DNA of 64,000 nucleotides, from NCBI RefSeq assembly GCF_019429625.1, contig NZ_JAHXRW010000001.1:186001-250000 (forward strand), read 5' to 3'. The position numbers and the translations under genes are program-made. Origin of the DNA: Celeribacter sp. PS-C1 (GTDB lineage Bacteria; Pseudomonadota; Alphaproteobacteria; Rhodobacterales; Rhodobacteraceae). The notes under the pieces are model-generated. The model was given only the letters and a program-made list of their open reading frames with translations. It had not been told where the DNA came from and did no database searches. Shown one piece after another: positions 19,184-27,060 of the stretch (the first letter of the stretch is position 1; every line of letters starts with the position of its first letter).

Positions 19184-19777
19184 ATGAGTAAGACATCTGT
19201 TTCTAAGGTTTCCCGTCGCGCCTTTGTGGCCGGCTCAACAGCACTTCTCGCGCAGCCCGTGCTGGCGCAAACGCAAGGGACAACTGAGATTGAGGGCGAT
19301 ATTTCGGCCGTGGTGCGTCGGAATATTTCGAGCTTTCGGTCGCTCGATTGGCGTCCTTATTTCAGCAATCTGTCGAATGGTGCCATTCTGGTCGATACAA
19401 CTTCGCGTGCCCTGCACTACTGGAGCGCCGATCAAAGCATCTACAAGCTGTATCCGACCTCTGTGCCGTTGACTGAGGATCTGACGCGTCGTGGTCGTAC
19501 GTCGATCATTCGCAAAGTTGAGGGGCCAAGCTGGTCTCCGACGCCTGCGATGAAGGTGCGTAACCCTGAGTGGCCGGATTTTGTCGGTCCGGGCCCGGAC
19601 AACCCGCTTGGAACGCATGCGCTGTACCTGTCCTGGCAGTATTATCGCATCCACGGCACACATGATACGCGTAAAATCGGTCGCCGGTCTTCGAATGGAT
19701 GTATTGGTCTTTACAATGAACATATTGCAGAGTTGTTCGAACTTGCTAATGTTGGAACGCAAGTGTTGCTAATTTGA
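19184..19777 (+). CDS. Second exported L,D-transpeptidase-family (YkuD) protein, Tat-type signal
   Basis: The 197-residue protein has a twin-arginine-like signal, SRRAFVAGSTALLAQPVLAQ, ending at about residue 28. The YkuD catalytic block is near the C-terminus: YRIHGTHDTRKIGRRSSNGC then IGLYNEHI, giving His and Cys 17 residues apart. It is only loosely similar to the YkuD protein at 17966-18466, so the two are probably not a recent duplication. A 124-bp gap follows before the small exported-peptide gene. The likely role is peptidoglycan cross-linking. Confidence 0.88.
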   Translation: MSKTSVSKVSRRAFVAGSTALLAQPVLAQTQGTTEIEGDISAVVRRNISSFRSLDWRPYFSNLSNGAILVDTTSRALHYWSADQSIYKLYPTSVPLTEDLTRRGRTSIIRKVEGPSWSPTPAMKVRNPEWPDFVGPGPDNPLGTHALYLSWQYYRIHGTHDTRKIGRRSSNGCIGLYNEHIAELFELANVGTQVLLI

Positions 19778-19817
19778 CGACAAGCCCCAAGAAAATGGTT
19801 GCCCCATTGCGGAGTGA

Positions 19818-19847
19818 TTGATTTTCCAACAGTTTGAGTTCTATAGC
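19818..19847 (+). promoter_or_regulatory. Candidate promoter for the small exported-peptide gene
   Basis: TTGATT at 19818-19823 and TATAGC at 19842-19847 are 18 bases apart, in front of the 61-residue gene at 19901. It is the only good pair in this gap. Confidence 0.5.
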
Positions 19848-19900
19848 TTCGTTGTGTAACAAACCTGCCCTCTATTCGTGGGGTCTAAGGAGGATTAACT

Positions 19901-20086
19901 ATGAAAAAACTCGCTGCTGCTGCTGTATTCGCTCTCGCAGGCACCGCTTCTTTCGCTGGTGGCTACTCTGAGCCGGTCATCGAAGCTCCGGTTGTTGTTG
20001 AAGAAACTTCTTCTTCTTCCGCTGGTGGCTACATTGTGCCGCTTCTGATCGTGGCACTGGTTGCTGCTGCTGTTGCTGCTGACTAA
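19901..20086 (+). CDS. Small exported peptide with Ser patch and C-terminal membrane helix
   Basis: A 61-residue product of unknown function. A signal peptide (MKKLAAAAVFALAGTASFAG) is followed by an acidic/valine stretch (EPVIEAPVVVEE), a Ser run, and a final hydrophobic helix VPLLIVALVAAAVAAD. It could be a short surface peptide held in the inner membrane. Expression looks strong: AAGGAGG six bases before the ATG, a plausible promoter, an immediate perfect terminator, and codons dominated by GCT, GTT and CTG. It is a monocistronic unit beside hemH. Similar small proteins occur in Rhodobacteraceae, as far as I recall, without a known role. Confidence 0.8.
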   Translation: MKKLAAAAVFALAGTASFAGGYSEPVIEAPVVVEETSSSSAGGYIVPLLIVALVAAAVAAD

Positions 20087-20111
20087 TCGTCTGCAACGCA
20101 GTTAAAAATTT

Positions 20112-20141
20112 AAAAGGGCGGCTCGAATGAGCCGCCCTTTT
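20112..20141. terminator. Bidirectional terminator between the small exported-peptide gene and hemH
   Basis: A perfect 13-bp inverted repeat (AAAAGGGCGGCTC / GAGCCGCCCTTTT) with loop GAAT ends in T tracts on either strand. It serves the peptide gene on the plus strand and hemH on the minus strand. Confidence 0.93.
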
Positions 20142-20176
20142 CATTTGCCTAATCTCTGGTCGTATCGGCAGGTGGG

Positions 20177-21262
20177 TTATACCCAGCCCGCCAGGTTTTT
20201 GCGAATTTGACCCAAGAGCGCTTTGATATGAAGCGGATCGTCATTCAGGCAGGGAATGTAGAGAAACTCCTCGCCACCCGCGTGCTCAAAACTTTCTTTG
20301 ATCTCCTCGTTGATCTCTTCGAGTGTCTCGATGCAATCGGCGGAAAACGCTGGGGCGCAGACCGCGATGCTTTTGTTGCCCTTCTCGGCCTGACGCGCGA
20401 CCTCTTCAACCGTGTAGGGCTGAAGCCATTCTTCGGGGCCGAATTTTGACTGGAATGTTGTTATGATCTGCGTGTCATCCCAGCCAAGACGCTCCTTCAG
20501 AAGCCGAGTCGTTTTCTGACATTGGCAATGATACGGATCGCCACCCTCTTTGAGGTAGCGTTCAGGAAGCCCGTGGTAGGAACAAATCAGGATGTCCGGC
20601 TTCTTCTCGGCGGCCTCATATGCGCGCTCAACAGATTGTGCGAGGGCGTCGATATAGGTCGGATCGTCGAAATAGGGCGCCACAGTGCGACTCGCCGGTT
20701 GCCAGTTTTCGTCCATGAGCGCGCGGAAGAACTGATCATTCGCGGTCGCGGTCGTAGCGCCCGCGTATTGCGGATAGAGCGGGAAGAACAGGATTTTCGA
20801 GCAGCCCTCGGAGACCAGTTTCTCCACCTTCGATTTCGTCGAAGGATTGCCATAGCGCATACAGAAATCGACCATGACGCGATCCCCGAACTCGGCCTTC
20901 AGCCCGGCCTCGATCGCGGCCACCTGTTGCTTGGTGATGGTCATCAAGGGGCTTTCATCGGCCTCGGTGTTCCAAATGGAACGGTAGGCCGCGCCGGATC
21001 TTGATGGGCGGAAGGTCAAAACGATACCTTGCAGGATCGGCTGCCATTTCCATTTCGGATAGTCGATTACGCGTTTGTCGGACAGAAATTCGTTCAGATA
21101 CCGCCGCATGGACCAGTAGTCCGTGTTGTCCGGCGTCCCGAGATTCGCGATCAGAACGCCGATTTTCTCGGTCGGGACTTTCGGGTGATCTTTCGGGGCG
21201 TGGAACGGACAGGTGGCATCCGGAGCATTCATGTTCAGCCGGGTGGGCTTCATTTGTCCCAT
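20177..21262 (-). CDS. hemH: Ferrochelatase
   Basis: HemH inserts ferrous iron into protoporphyrin IX, the last step of heme synthesis. The 361-residue product has the N-terminal signature IANLGTPDNTDYWSMRRYL, the catalytic His in SYHGLPERYLKEGG (about residue 235), and the conserved Glu in FSADCIETLEEINEE. CPFHAP near the N-terminus and CHCQ-type residues after the catalytic His are present, but I cannot say whether an Fe-S cluster is bound. The ATG at 21262 has AAAGGA seven bases upstream. Confidence 0.96.
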   Translation of the reverse strand: MGQMKPTRLNMNAPDATCPFHAPKDHPKVPTEKIGVLIANLGTPDNTDYWSMRRYLNEFLSDKRVIDYPKWKWQPILQGIVLTFRPSRSGAAYRSIWNTEADESPLMTITKQQVAAIEAGLKAEFGDRVMVDFCMRYGNPSTKSKVEKLVSEGCSKILFFPLYPQYAGATTATANDQFFRALMDENWQPASRTVAPYFDDPTYIDALAQSVERAYEAAEKKPDILICSYHGLPERYLKEGGDPYHCQCQKTTRLLKERLGWDDTQIITTFQSKFGPEEWLQPYTVEEVARQAEKGNKSIAVCAPAFSADCIETLEEINEEIKESFEHAGGEEFLYIPCLNDDPLHIKALLGQIRKNLAGWV

Positions 21263-21312
21263 GGGGTTTTCCTTTTTTCTTTAGGCCTAGGATGGTGTCA
21301 GATCGGGTCAAG

Positions 21313-22137
21313 TCAACTGTCGGGCAGTTTGAATTCTTCGGTGTGGAGCGCGGCCGCCAGACTCATCTTGGCGGAGCCGGGCATGAGAGGTTTCGGCTGG
21401 CTAGCATCGGGCGCCCAGCCGGTCAGGAACACCAAATCGAAGGTGGCAACCAGACGGTCCTCTTCGGAAAAGTGATCTTTGTAGAGTTGCTCGGCATGAT
21501 CGAACATTGCTTTGCCGCCAGAAGATTTCTGACGCGCGGAAAGCGCATTGCCTTCCCCCATGGCACGGAGATCTGCAGCCATACGGGCCAGCGACGGATA
21601 GCTCACCTTGCGCACGCTTTTGTCCGCAACAGGCAGCGCGAAAGAAGCTCGCTGCAATAGCGCTCCGAGATCGCGCAGCTCTCCCATCGGTAGGACGCGC
21701 GGCGAGAGCCCGCCCGAAATTATGCTTTCTGCCTGCCCAAGGCAGGCGCGCAATTCGTTCAGGGTCTGATCCCCAAGGAAGGCGGCAATCATCAATCCAT
21801 CGGGCTTCAAAGCGCGGTTGCATTGAATAAGCTGCCCGACCGGATCATTGGCCCAATGCAGGCTCATCGCGTGGATCACCAGATCATGTGCGCGCTCTTC
21901 TAGAGCCAGCACATCGCTATCGGGGACGATTGTCGCGTCGGGGAACCACTTAGTCCAAATTTCGGGAAAACCCGTGACGATGGCTGGCGATGTAAACGAT
22001 TTGTTAACCATGTCGAGCCGATCTTCGATCTCGAAACGGGCCTCGTCGTGCAAAAAGAAATCCCCACCCATGCGCAAGGCGCGGCGGCGATTTCGGGCCA
22101 ACTGGTCCCGATCGACCAAAGGGGCAGGCTGCGACAT
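21313..22137 (-). CDS. NDUFAF5/BioC-like methyltransferase-fold protein lacking the SAM glycine motif
   Basis: A 274-residue protein of the NDUFAF5/BioC group, shown by LHDEARFEIEDRLDMV near the N-terminus and VIHAMSLHWANDPVGQLIQC at about residue 95. The region between them, where SAM methyltransferases carry a DxGxGxG motif, reads PAIVTGFPEIWTKWFPDA and has no glycine-rich loop. NDUFAF5 in mitochondria hydroxylates an arginine of a complex I subunit, so methyl transfer need not be its job. The ATG at 22137 has AGGA six bases upstream; the frame stays open far upstream but that part is antisense to comF. It is divergent from comF by 57 bp. Confidence 0.85.
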   Translation of the reverse strand: MSQPAPLVDRDQLARNRRRALRMGGDFFLHDEARFEIEDRLDMVNKSFTSPAIVTGFPEIWTKWFPDATIVPDSDVLALEERAHDLVIHAMSLHWANDPVGQLIQCNRALKPDGLMIAAFLGDQTLNELRACLGQAESIISGGLSPRVLPMGELRDLGALLQRASFALPVADKSVRKVSYPSLARMAADLRAMGEGNALSARQKSSGGKAMFDHAEQLYKDHFSEEDRLVATFDLVFLTGWAPDASQPKPLMPGSAKMSLAAALHTEEFKLPDS

Positions 22138-22194
22138 AGGATGTCCTGACAATGTCTTTGCGTTCAAAGCGCAATGTAGAAAGGTGAGCGGGAA

Positions 22195-22908
22195 ATGCAA
22201 AGGCTGGCAAAGCTGATCTACCCGGCACAATGTCTCACCTGCGACGAATTGATCGAGGTATCGCGCGGATTGTGCCCGACATGCTGGTCGAACACGCCCT
22301 TTATCATCGATCACCCCTGCGAGGCTTGCGGCCGTCCTTTGATCGGGGAGGCCGAAGCAGGAGATCTCTGTGACGATTGCCGTGCGCATCCTCGAGCCTG
22401 GGAGCGTGGTCGCGCGGCGATGCTCTATTCCGGCAATGGGCGCTCTATCGTGCTCAGGTTTAAACATGGCGACCGCACAGATCTGGCCCATTCTGCGGGC
22501 CAGTGGCTTGCCAATGCGGCTGAGCCCCTGATCACGCCGGACACAGTTGTGGCTCCGGTGCCGTTGCATTGGGTTCGTATTCTGAAGCGGCGCTACAATC
22601 AGGCGGCTTTGCTCGCCGCGCGCGTCGCGAAATTGCATGATCTGACCCACATCCCGGACCTTTTGAGGCGCCCAAGCGCGACGCGCACGCTTGATGGTAT
22701 GACCGCTGAGCAAAGGCGCGACACGGTCGCGGGCGCCATTCGGATTTCCGCGAATCGCGCCAGTCGACTCAAAGACAAACGTGTCCTGCTGATTGATGAT
22801 GTGATGACGACGGGGGCGACATTGACCCAATGCGCGGAGGCCTGTCTTGCCGCAGGTGCGAAAGGTGTCGACGTTGCGGTTCTGGCACGCGTGGACAGGA
22901 ACACCTAA
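22195..22908 (+). CDS. comF: ComF-family phosphoribosyltransferase-like protein
   Basis: ComF proteins are PRTase-fold proteins needed for DNA uptake in some bacteria and of unclear function in many others. The 237 residues start with zinc-finger cysteines (CLTCDEL, CPTCW, CEACGRPL, CDDC) and end with the PRPP loop VLLIDDVMTTGATLTQC near residue 205. No other competence gene is in the window. It is the first gene of a plus-strand run with grxC, a nitrilase gene and a MarR gene. Confidence 0.92.
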   Translation: MQRLAKLIYPAQCLTCDELIEVSRGLCPTCWSNTPFIIDHPCEACGRPLIGEAEAGDLCDDCRAHPRAWERGRAAMLYSGNGRSIVLRFKHGDRTDLAHSAGQWLANAAEPLITPDTVVAPVPLHWVRILKRRYNQAALLAARVAKLHDLTHIPDLLRRPSATRTLDGMTAEQRRDTVAGAIRISANRASRLKDKRVLLIDDVMTTGATLTQCAEACLAAGAKGVDVAVLARVDRNT

Positions 22909-22943
22909 ATCCTTATAGTCGCGACGAACAAAAGGATTTTTCC

Positions 22944-23201
22944 ATGCAACCTGTCACGCTCTATACGACCCCAATTTGCCCCTATTGCATCGCAGCCAAG
23001 CGTCTGCTCGATTCGAAAGGTATCACCTACACCGACATCGACGTCATGCGCGACCCCGCGCGGCGTCAGGAGATGATGGAAAAGGCGAATGGTAGGCACA
23101 CCGTTCCGCAGATTTTCATTGGAGACACCCATGTTGGCGGCTGTGATGAGCTGCATGCTTTGGAGCGCGCGGGGAAACTTGATCCTCTGTTGGTGGATTG
23201 A
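22944..23201 (+). CDS. grxC: Glutaredoxin 3
   Basis: An 85-residue glutaredoxin that reduces disulfides or glutathione adducts with glutathione. The dithiol active site CPYC is at about residues 11-14. The glutathione-binding TVPQIFI and GGCDEL follow at the usual distances. The length is typical of GrxC. The ATG at 22944 has AAAGGA eight bases upstream. It lies 35 bp after comF and 3 bp before the nitrilase gene, a gene order common in this order of bacteria. Confidence 0.95.
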   Translation: MQPVTLYTTPICPYCIAAKRLLDSKGITYTDIDVMRDPARRQEMMEKANGRHTVPQIFIGDTHVGGCDELHALERAGKLDPLLVD

Positions 23202-23204
23202 GGC

Positions 23205-24044
23205 ATGATCAAAGTCGGCCTGGTCACCCTAAATTCAAGCGATGATCCCCTCGCGAATCTACCCATCACATTGGACTATGTGAACGCGGCGGCGGATGCG
23301 GGGGCTGAAATCGTGATGACGCCGGAGGTCACGAATTGTGTGTCTTCTTCGCGGGCGCATCAGATGGAGGTTCTCTGTCACGAAGAGGATGATCCAACGC
23401 TGAAAGCGCTCCGAGACGTGGCGCGTTTGCGCGGGATTTGGGTCTTGATTGGATCTATCGGGCTGAAAACCGACGACCCGGATGGGCGTTTTGCCAATCG
23501 ATCATTCCTGATTGACCCGCAGGGAGAGATCAAAGCGCGCTATGACAAGATTCACATGTTCGACGTGGATGTCAGCGAGACGGAGCGCTATCGCGAATCC
23601 GATGGCTATCGTCCGGGCGAAAAGGCCGTTGTCGCCACGACGCCCCTTGCGAAGATTGGCATGACGATCTGCTATGACCTGCGTTTCCCGCATCTGCATC
23701 GGACGCTCGCCAAGGCCGGCGCGGAGATCATCACCCAGCCCGCTGCCTTCACCGCCGTCACTGGCGAGGCACATTGGCATAGCCTTTTGAGGGCGCGGGC
23801 CATTGAGACAGGATGCTTCGTCTTGGCACCTGCGCAGACCGGGCATCATAAAGAGCAACGTGACGTGAATCGTCGAACCTACGGGCATTCTCTGGCCGTG
23901 TCCCCTTGGGGTGATGTAATCTTTGATGGGGGTATTGAGCCAGGTTGGGGTCTTGTCGAGGTTGATCTGGATGAGGTTCCAAAGGCTCGCAAGCGTATTC
24001 CGGCCCTGTCGCATGATCGCGACTTCGAGGTCTCAAATGACTGA
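23205..24044 (+). CDS. Carbon-nitrogen hydrolase (nitrilase superfamily, Nit1/Nit2-like)
   Basis: A 279-residue nitrilase-fold amidase. The Glu-Lys-Cys triad is present: Glu in TPEVTNC (about residue 42), Lys in RYDKIHMFDVDV (about 112), and Cys in MTICYDLRFPHLHR (about 150). DLRFP is typical of the Nit group, which repairs deaminated glutathione (Nit1) or acts as omega-amidase (Nit2). The neighbouring glutaredoxin gene fits a glutathione-repair role, which is inference. It overlaps the MarR gene by eight bases. Confidence 0.92.
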   Translation: MIKVGLVTLNSSDDPLANLPITLDYVNAAADAGAEIVMTPEVTNCVSSSRAHQMEVLCHEEDDPTLKALRDVARLRGIWVLIGSIGLKTDDPDGRFANRSFLIDPQGEIKARYDKIHMFDVDVSETERYRESDGYRPGEKAVVATTPLAKIGMTICYDLRFPHLHRTLAKAGAEIITQPAAFTAVTGEAHWHSLLRARAIETGCFVLAPAQTGHHKEQRDVNRRTYGHSLAVSPWGDVIFDGGIEPGWGLVEVDLDEVPKARKRIPALSHDRDFEVSND

Positions 24045-24486
24045 CGCCCCAAACCACGATGCCCTCTCGGTGGCTCTGTTTTCAGAGATTTTCATGGCCG
24101 ATCAGCTGGCGCGAAACCGGCTGACCAAGGCTATGCCGAAGGGTATGGAGATCAGCCATTTTTCCGTGCTCAATCATCTGGCGCGGGCAAATGACGAACG
24201 CTCTCCGGCGCAACTGGCCCGTGCGTTTCATGTTACGCGCGGGGCAATGACCAATACGCTGAACAAATTGGAATGGGCGGGACATGTGCACATTCGCCCC
24301 GACTGGGACGATGCGCGGCGCAAATTTGTGTCGATTTCGCCTTCTGGCCGCGCCGCGCGTGATGCTGCTTTGGCGGCGATTGCCCCGATCCTCTCTGAGA
24401 TTGTCGAGGCGATTGGTGTGGAACGCGTCAAATCTGCCCTGCCGGTGCTACGCGAAATGCGCATCCGGTTGGAGGATAAAGATTAA
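24037..24486 (+). CDS. MarR-family transcriptional regulator
   Basis: A 149-residue winged-helix regulator. The recognition helix region is RSPAQLARAFHVTRGAMTNT and the wing contains DWDDARRKFVSISPSGRAAR, both typical of MarR. MarR proteins act as dimers and often respond to small phenolics or oxidation. It is the last gene of the comF run and overlaps the nitrilase stop. The ligand and targets are unknown; I see no clear MarR palindrome in front of comF. It is convergent with ubiG. Confidence 0.9.
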   Translation: MTDAPNHDALSVALFSEIFMADQLARNRLTKAMPKGMEISHFSVLNHLARANDERSPAQLARAFHVTRGAMTNTLNKLEWAGHVHIRPDWDDARRKFVSISPSGRAARDAALAAIAPILSEIVEAIGVERVKSALPVLREMRIRLEDKD

Positions 24487-24499
24487 GCTGGATTAGGCC

Positions 24500-25237
24500 C
24501 TATTCGGGCTTAATCGACGCGGTGACGTAATTTACGGAAAGATCGCGCGCAGAGGTCGACCAGCTCCACAGGATCGGATTGAAAACAAAGCCTTTGCGAT
24601 CCACCGGATTGAGGCCTGCTTTTGAGATCAGATCGAACAACTCATCTGGCGTGATGAATTTCTTCCATTCATGCGTCCCGCGCGGCAGCCAGCGCATCAC
24701 CACTTCGGCGCCGAAAATCGCCATGGCGTAGCTCTTCGGATTGCGGTTGAGCGTCGAACAGATCATCAGCCCGCCGGGTTTCAAAAGCTGCTGACAGGCG
24801 GTCAGATAGGCCAGCGGATCGGCAACATGTTCAACCACTTCCATGTTCAGCACGACGTCGAATTGCTCGCCCGCCTCGGCCAGAGCTTCGGCGGTGGTGT
24901 TGCGATAGTCGATCTCAAGACCGGATTGTTCGGCATGGACTTGCGCCACCGGAATGTTGCGCTCTGCGGCATCCGCACCCACCACGGTGGCGCCAAGCCG
25001 CGCCATCGGTTCGGACAAAAGCCCGCCCCCACAGCCGATGTCCAACAGGCGCAGGCCTTCGAAGGGGTTGTCAGAGGCCAGATCACGCCCGAATTCCGCG
25101 GCAATCTGCGTCACGATGTAATCGAGCCGCACAGGGTTCATCATGTGCAACGGCTTGAATTTCCCGGTCGGATCCCACCATTCGGCAGCCATCGCTTCGA
25201 ATTTCGCGACCTCTTGGGGGTCAATGGTGGTTTGCAT
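24500..25237 (-). CDS. ubiG: Ubiquinone biosynthesis O-methyltransferase
   Basis: UbiG does both O-methylations in ubiquinone synthesis. The 245-residue product has [20 protein letters not shown] near the start, diagnostic of UbiG, the SAM motif [14 protein letters not shown] at about residue 63, and VVEHVADP. The ATG at 25237 has AAGGAGG five bases upstream; an in-frame ATG seven codons earlier lacks this. It is convergent with the MarR gene and divergent from pip. Confidence 0.95.
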   Translation of the reverse strand: MQTTIDPQEVAKFEAMAAEWWDPTGKFKPLHMMNPVRLDYIVTQIAAEFGRDLASDNPFEGLRLLDIGCGGGLLSEPMARLGATVVGADAAERNIPVAQVHAEQSGLEIDYRNTTAEALAEAGEQFDVVLNMEVVEHVADPLAYLTACQQLLKPGGLMICSTLNRNPKSYAMAIFGAEVVMRWLPRGTHEWKKFITPDELFDLISKAGLNPVDRKGFVFNPILWSWSTSARDLSVNYVTASIKPE

Positions 25238-25305
25238 GATCGCCTCCTTCATGTTCAACTCCGTCCGCCGGGACTATGACTTAGCCCGCTCTATATAGGA
25301 TTTCC

Positions 25306-26283
25306 ATGGACAAGGTCTCAGGCCAAAAGAGCGCATATTCGTATCTCTACCCCCAAATCGCGGTCTATGACCACCGCATGTTGGAGGTTGGGGACGGGCA
25401 TCAATTATATGTCGAACAAAGCGGCAATCCAGCGGGGCTTCCGGTGGTCGTTTTGCATGGCGGTCCGGGCGGTGGGTGTAGCCCCTATATGCGGCGCTAT
25501 TTCGACCCCTCCAAATATCGCATCATCCTGTTCGATCAGCGGGGCTGTGGCAAATCCCGGCCTTTTGCCTCGGTCGAGGCCAATACGACCCAGCATCTTA
25601 TCGCGGATATCGAAAAAATTAGGCTCGAACTTGGCATAGATCGCTGGGTTGTCTTTGGCGGGAGCTGGGGTGCGACCTTGGGGTTGGCCTATACGCAGGC
25701 CCATCCCGAGCGTGTGTTGCACCTCGTGTTGCGCGGCGTGTTCATGGCGCGGCAAAGCGAGCTGGATTGGTTCTACGCGGGTGGTGCAGGTAAATTCTGG
25801 CCGGACCTGTGGGCCGAGTTTCGCGATGCCATTCCTGAAGACGAGCATGGAGACTTGGTAGGGGCCTATCACCGGCGTCTTTTCAGTGGCGATCACAAGC
25901 AAGAGGTCGTTTACGGACGGATTTGGTCGCGTTGGGAAAACGCTTTGGCCTCGATGGCCACAGATGGCGTCGTGGGCGAGCCTGGGCCGGACTATGCCCG
26001 CACCTTTGCCCGGATCGAGAATCACTACTTTATCAACGGCGCGTTTTTCGATCACGACGGCCAGCTGATGACAAATATCGACTGCATGGCCGATGTGCCG
26101 GGTACCATCGTGCAGGGTCGGTTCGATATGATCTGTCCGCCGTCGACGGCCTATGAGTTGAACCGCGTTTGGCCGATCTCTCGGCTGATCATGGTGGGAC
26201 GCGCTGGGCATGCTTTGTCTGAGCCGGGGATCACGCAGGCTTTGGTCATGACAATGGACCGGCTCGGTGATCTATTGGGCTGA
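25306..26283 (+). CDS. pip: Proline iminopeptidase
   Basis: An alpha/beta-hydrolase of peptidase family S33 that removes N-terminal proline. The 325 residues show the oxyanion HGGPGGGCSPYMRRYFDP, FDQRGCGKS, the nucleophile elbow GGSWGATLGLAY (Ser about residue 117), the acid in VQGRFDMICPP, and the His in VGRAGHALSEPG. The length matches bacterial Pip. It stands alone on the plus strand, with a terminator about 100 bp downstream. Confidence 0.94.
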   Translation: MDKVSGQKSAYSYLYPQIAVYDHRMLEVGDGHQLYVEQSGNPAGLPVVVLHGGPGGGCSPYMRRYFDPSKYRIILFDQRGCGKSRPFASVEANTTQHLIADIEKIRLELGIDRWVVFGGSWGATLGLAYTQAHPERVLHLVLRGVFMARQSELDWFYAGGAGKFWPDLWAEFRDAIPEDEHGDLVGAYHRRLFSGDHKQEVVYGRIWSRWENALASMATDGVVGEPGPDYARTFARIENHYFINGAFFDHDGQLMTNIDCMADVPGTIVQGRFDMICPPSTAYELNRVWPISRLIMVGRAGHALSEPGITQALVMTMDRLGDLLG

Positions 26284-26380
26284 GATGCTATAGGGCTTGC
26301 AGTTTTGCGTTGTCGCGCGTATATGCCTTGCCAACAGCGGCGCTGTCGGGAGTTCCCGAGGCTCCACCGAGAACGATCGA

Positions 26381-26402
26381 CGGGCCGCGCGCCCGTTTTT
26401 TT
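26381..26402 (+). terminator. Terminator-like hairpin between pip and rimP
   Basis: CGGGC and GCCCG (26381-26395) form a GC-only stem around CGCGC, followed by seven T. It could end the pip transcript or act as a leader terminator for the rimP operon, whose start codon is 57 bases further on. A second small hairpin, TCGGGA-GT-TCCCGA, lies just upstream at 26346-26359. Confidence 0.65.
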
Positions 26403-26458
26403 GTGCCCTGACCAAAGGGCCATGTATCGAAGTGAACCGTATCGAAAGAGGCCTCTCA

Positions 26459-27046
26459 ATGTCGGATCTGATTGCTAAAACCGCGATCGACCGCCGGATG
26501 GCGGAAATCGTTGGCCCCGTCATTGAAGGCATGGGGTTCGAACTTGTGCGCGTGCGTCTGATGTCCTCGACCAAATCGAAGACGCTTCAGATCATGGCCG
26601 AACGCCCGACCGGCGGCATCGAAGTGGACGAATGCGCGGAGATTTCCACCGCCGTTTCTGCTATTCTCGACGTCGAAGATCCGATCGAAGATGAATATAC
26701 GCTCGAAGTGTCGAGCCCGGGTATCGACCGTCCTCTGACGCGTTTGAAGGACTTCGACACCTTTGAGGGCCATGAGGTCAAGATCGAGACCACCGAGATG
26801 ATCGACGGTCGCCGCCGTTTCAAAGGCCAATTGGCCGGCGTCGAAGGCGACGATGTTCTGATCACCATCGAGGAAGGTGGCGAGGATGTGACCATCGGGC
26901 TGAATTTTGACTGGCTGTCGGACGCCAAACTTGTGCTGACCGACGAGCTGATCCGCGAAATGCTGCGTCAACGGAAATCCGATGGCGCGATTGACGAGAA
27001 CCAATTTGACGAAATCCAGACCGACGACGGGTCTTCAGAGGATTGA
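26459..27046 (+). CDS. rimP: Ribosome maturation factor RimP
   Basis: RimP is needed for 30S subunit maturation. The 195 residues have the family core with [20 protein letters not shown] then [13 protein letters not shown], and a C-terminal SH3-like domain (residues about 95-155). An acidic tail follows. The ATG at 26459 has AGAGG upstream; the open frame extends further but has no ribosome site there and crosses the terminator. It opens the conserved rimP-nusA-ylxR-infB operon. Confidence 0.95.
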   Translation: MSDLIAKTAIDRRMAEIVGPVIEGMGFELVRVRLMSSTKSKTLQIMAERPTGGIEVDECAEISTAVSAILDVEDPIEDEYTLEVSSPGIDRPLTRLKDFDTFEGHEVKIETTEMIDGRRRFKGQLAGVEGDDVLITIEEGGEDVTIGLNFDWLSDAKLVLTDELIREMLRQRKSDGAIDENQFDEIQTDDGSSED

Positions 27047-27060
27047 GAGAGGACTGAGTA

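Noticed and set aside
22138-22830. N-terminal extension of the NDUFAF5-like gene, giving a 505-residue protein
   Set aside because: The extra part is wholly antisense to comF and has no family similarity; a good ribosome site stands before the ATG at 22137.
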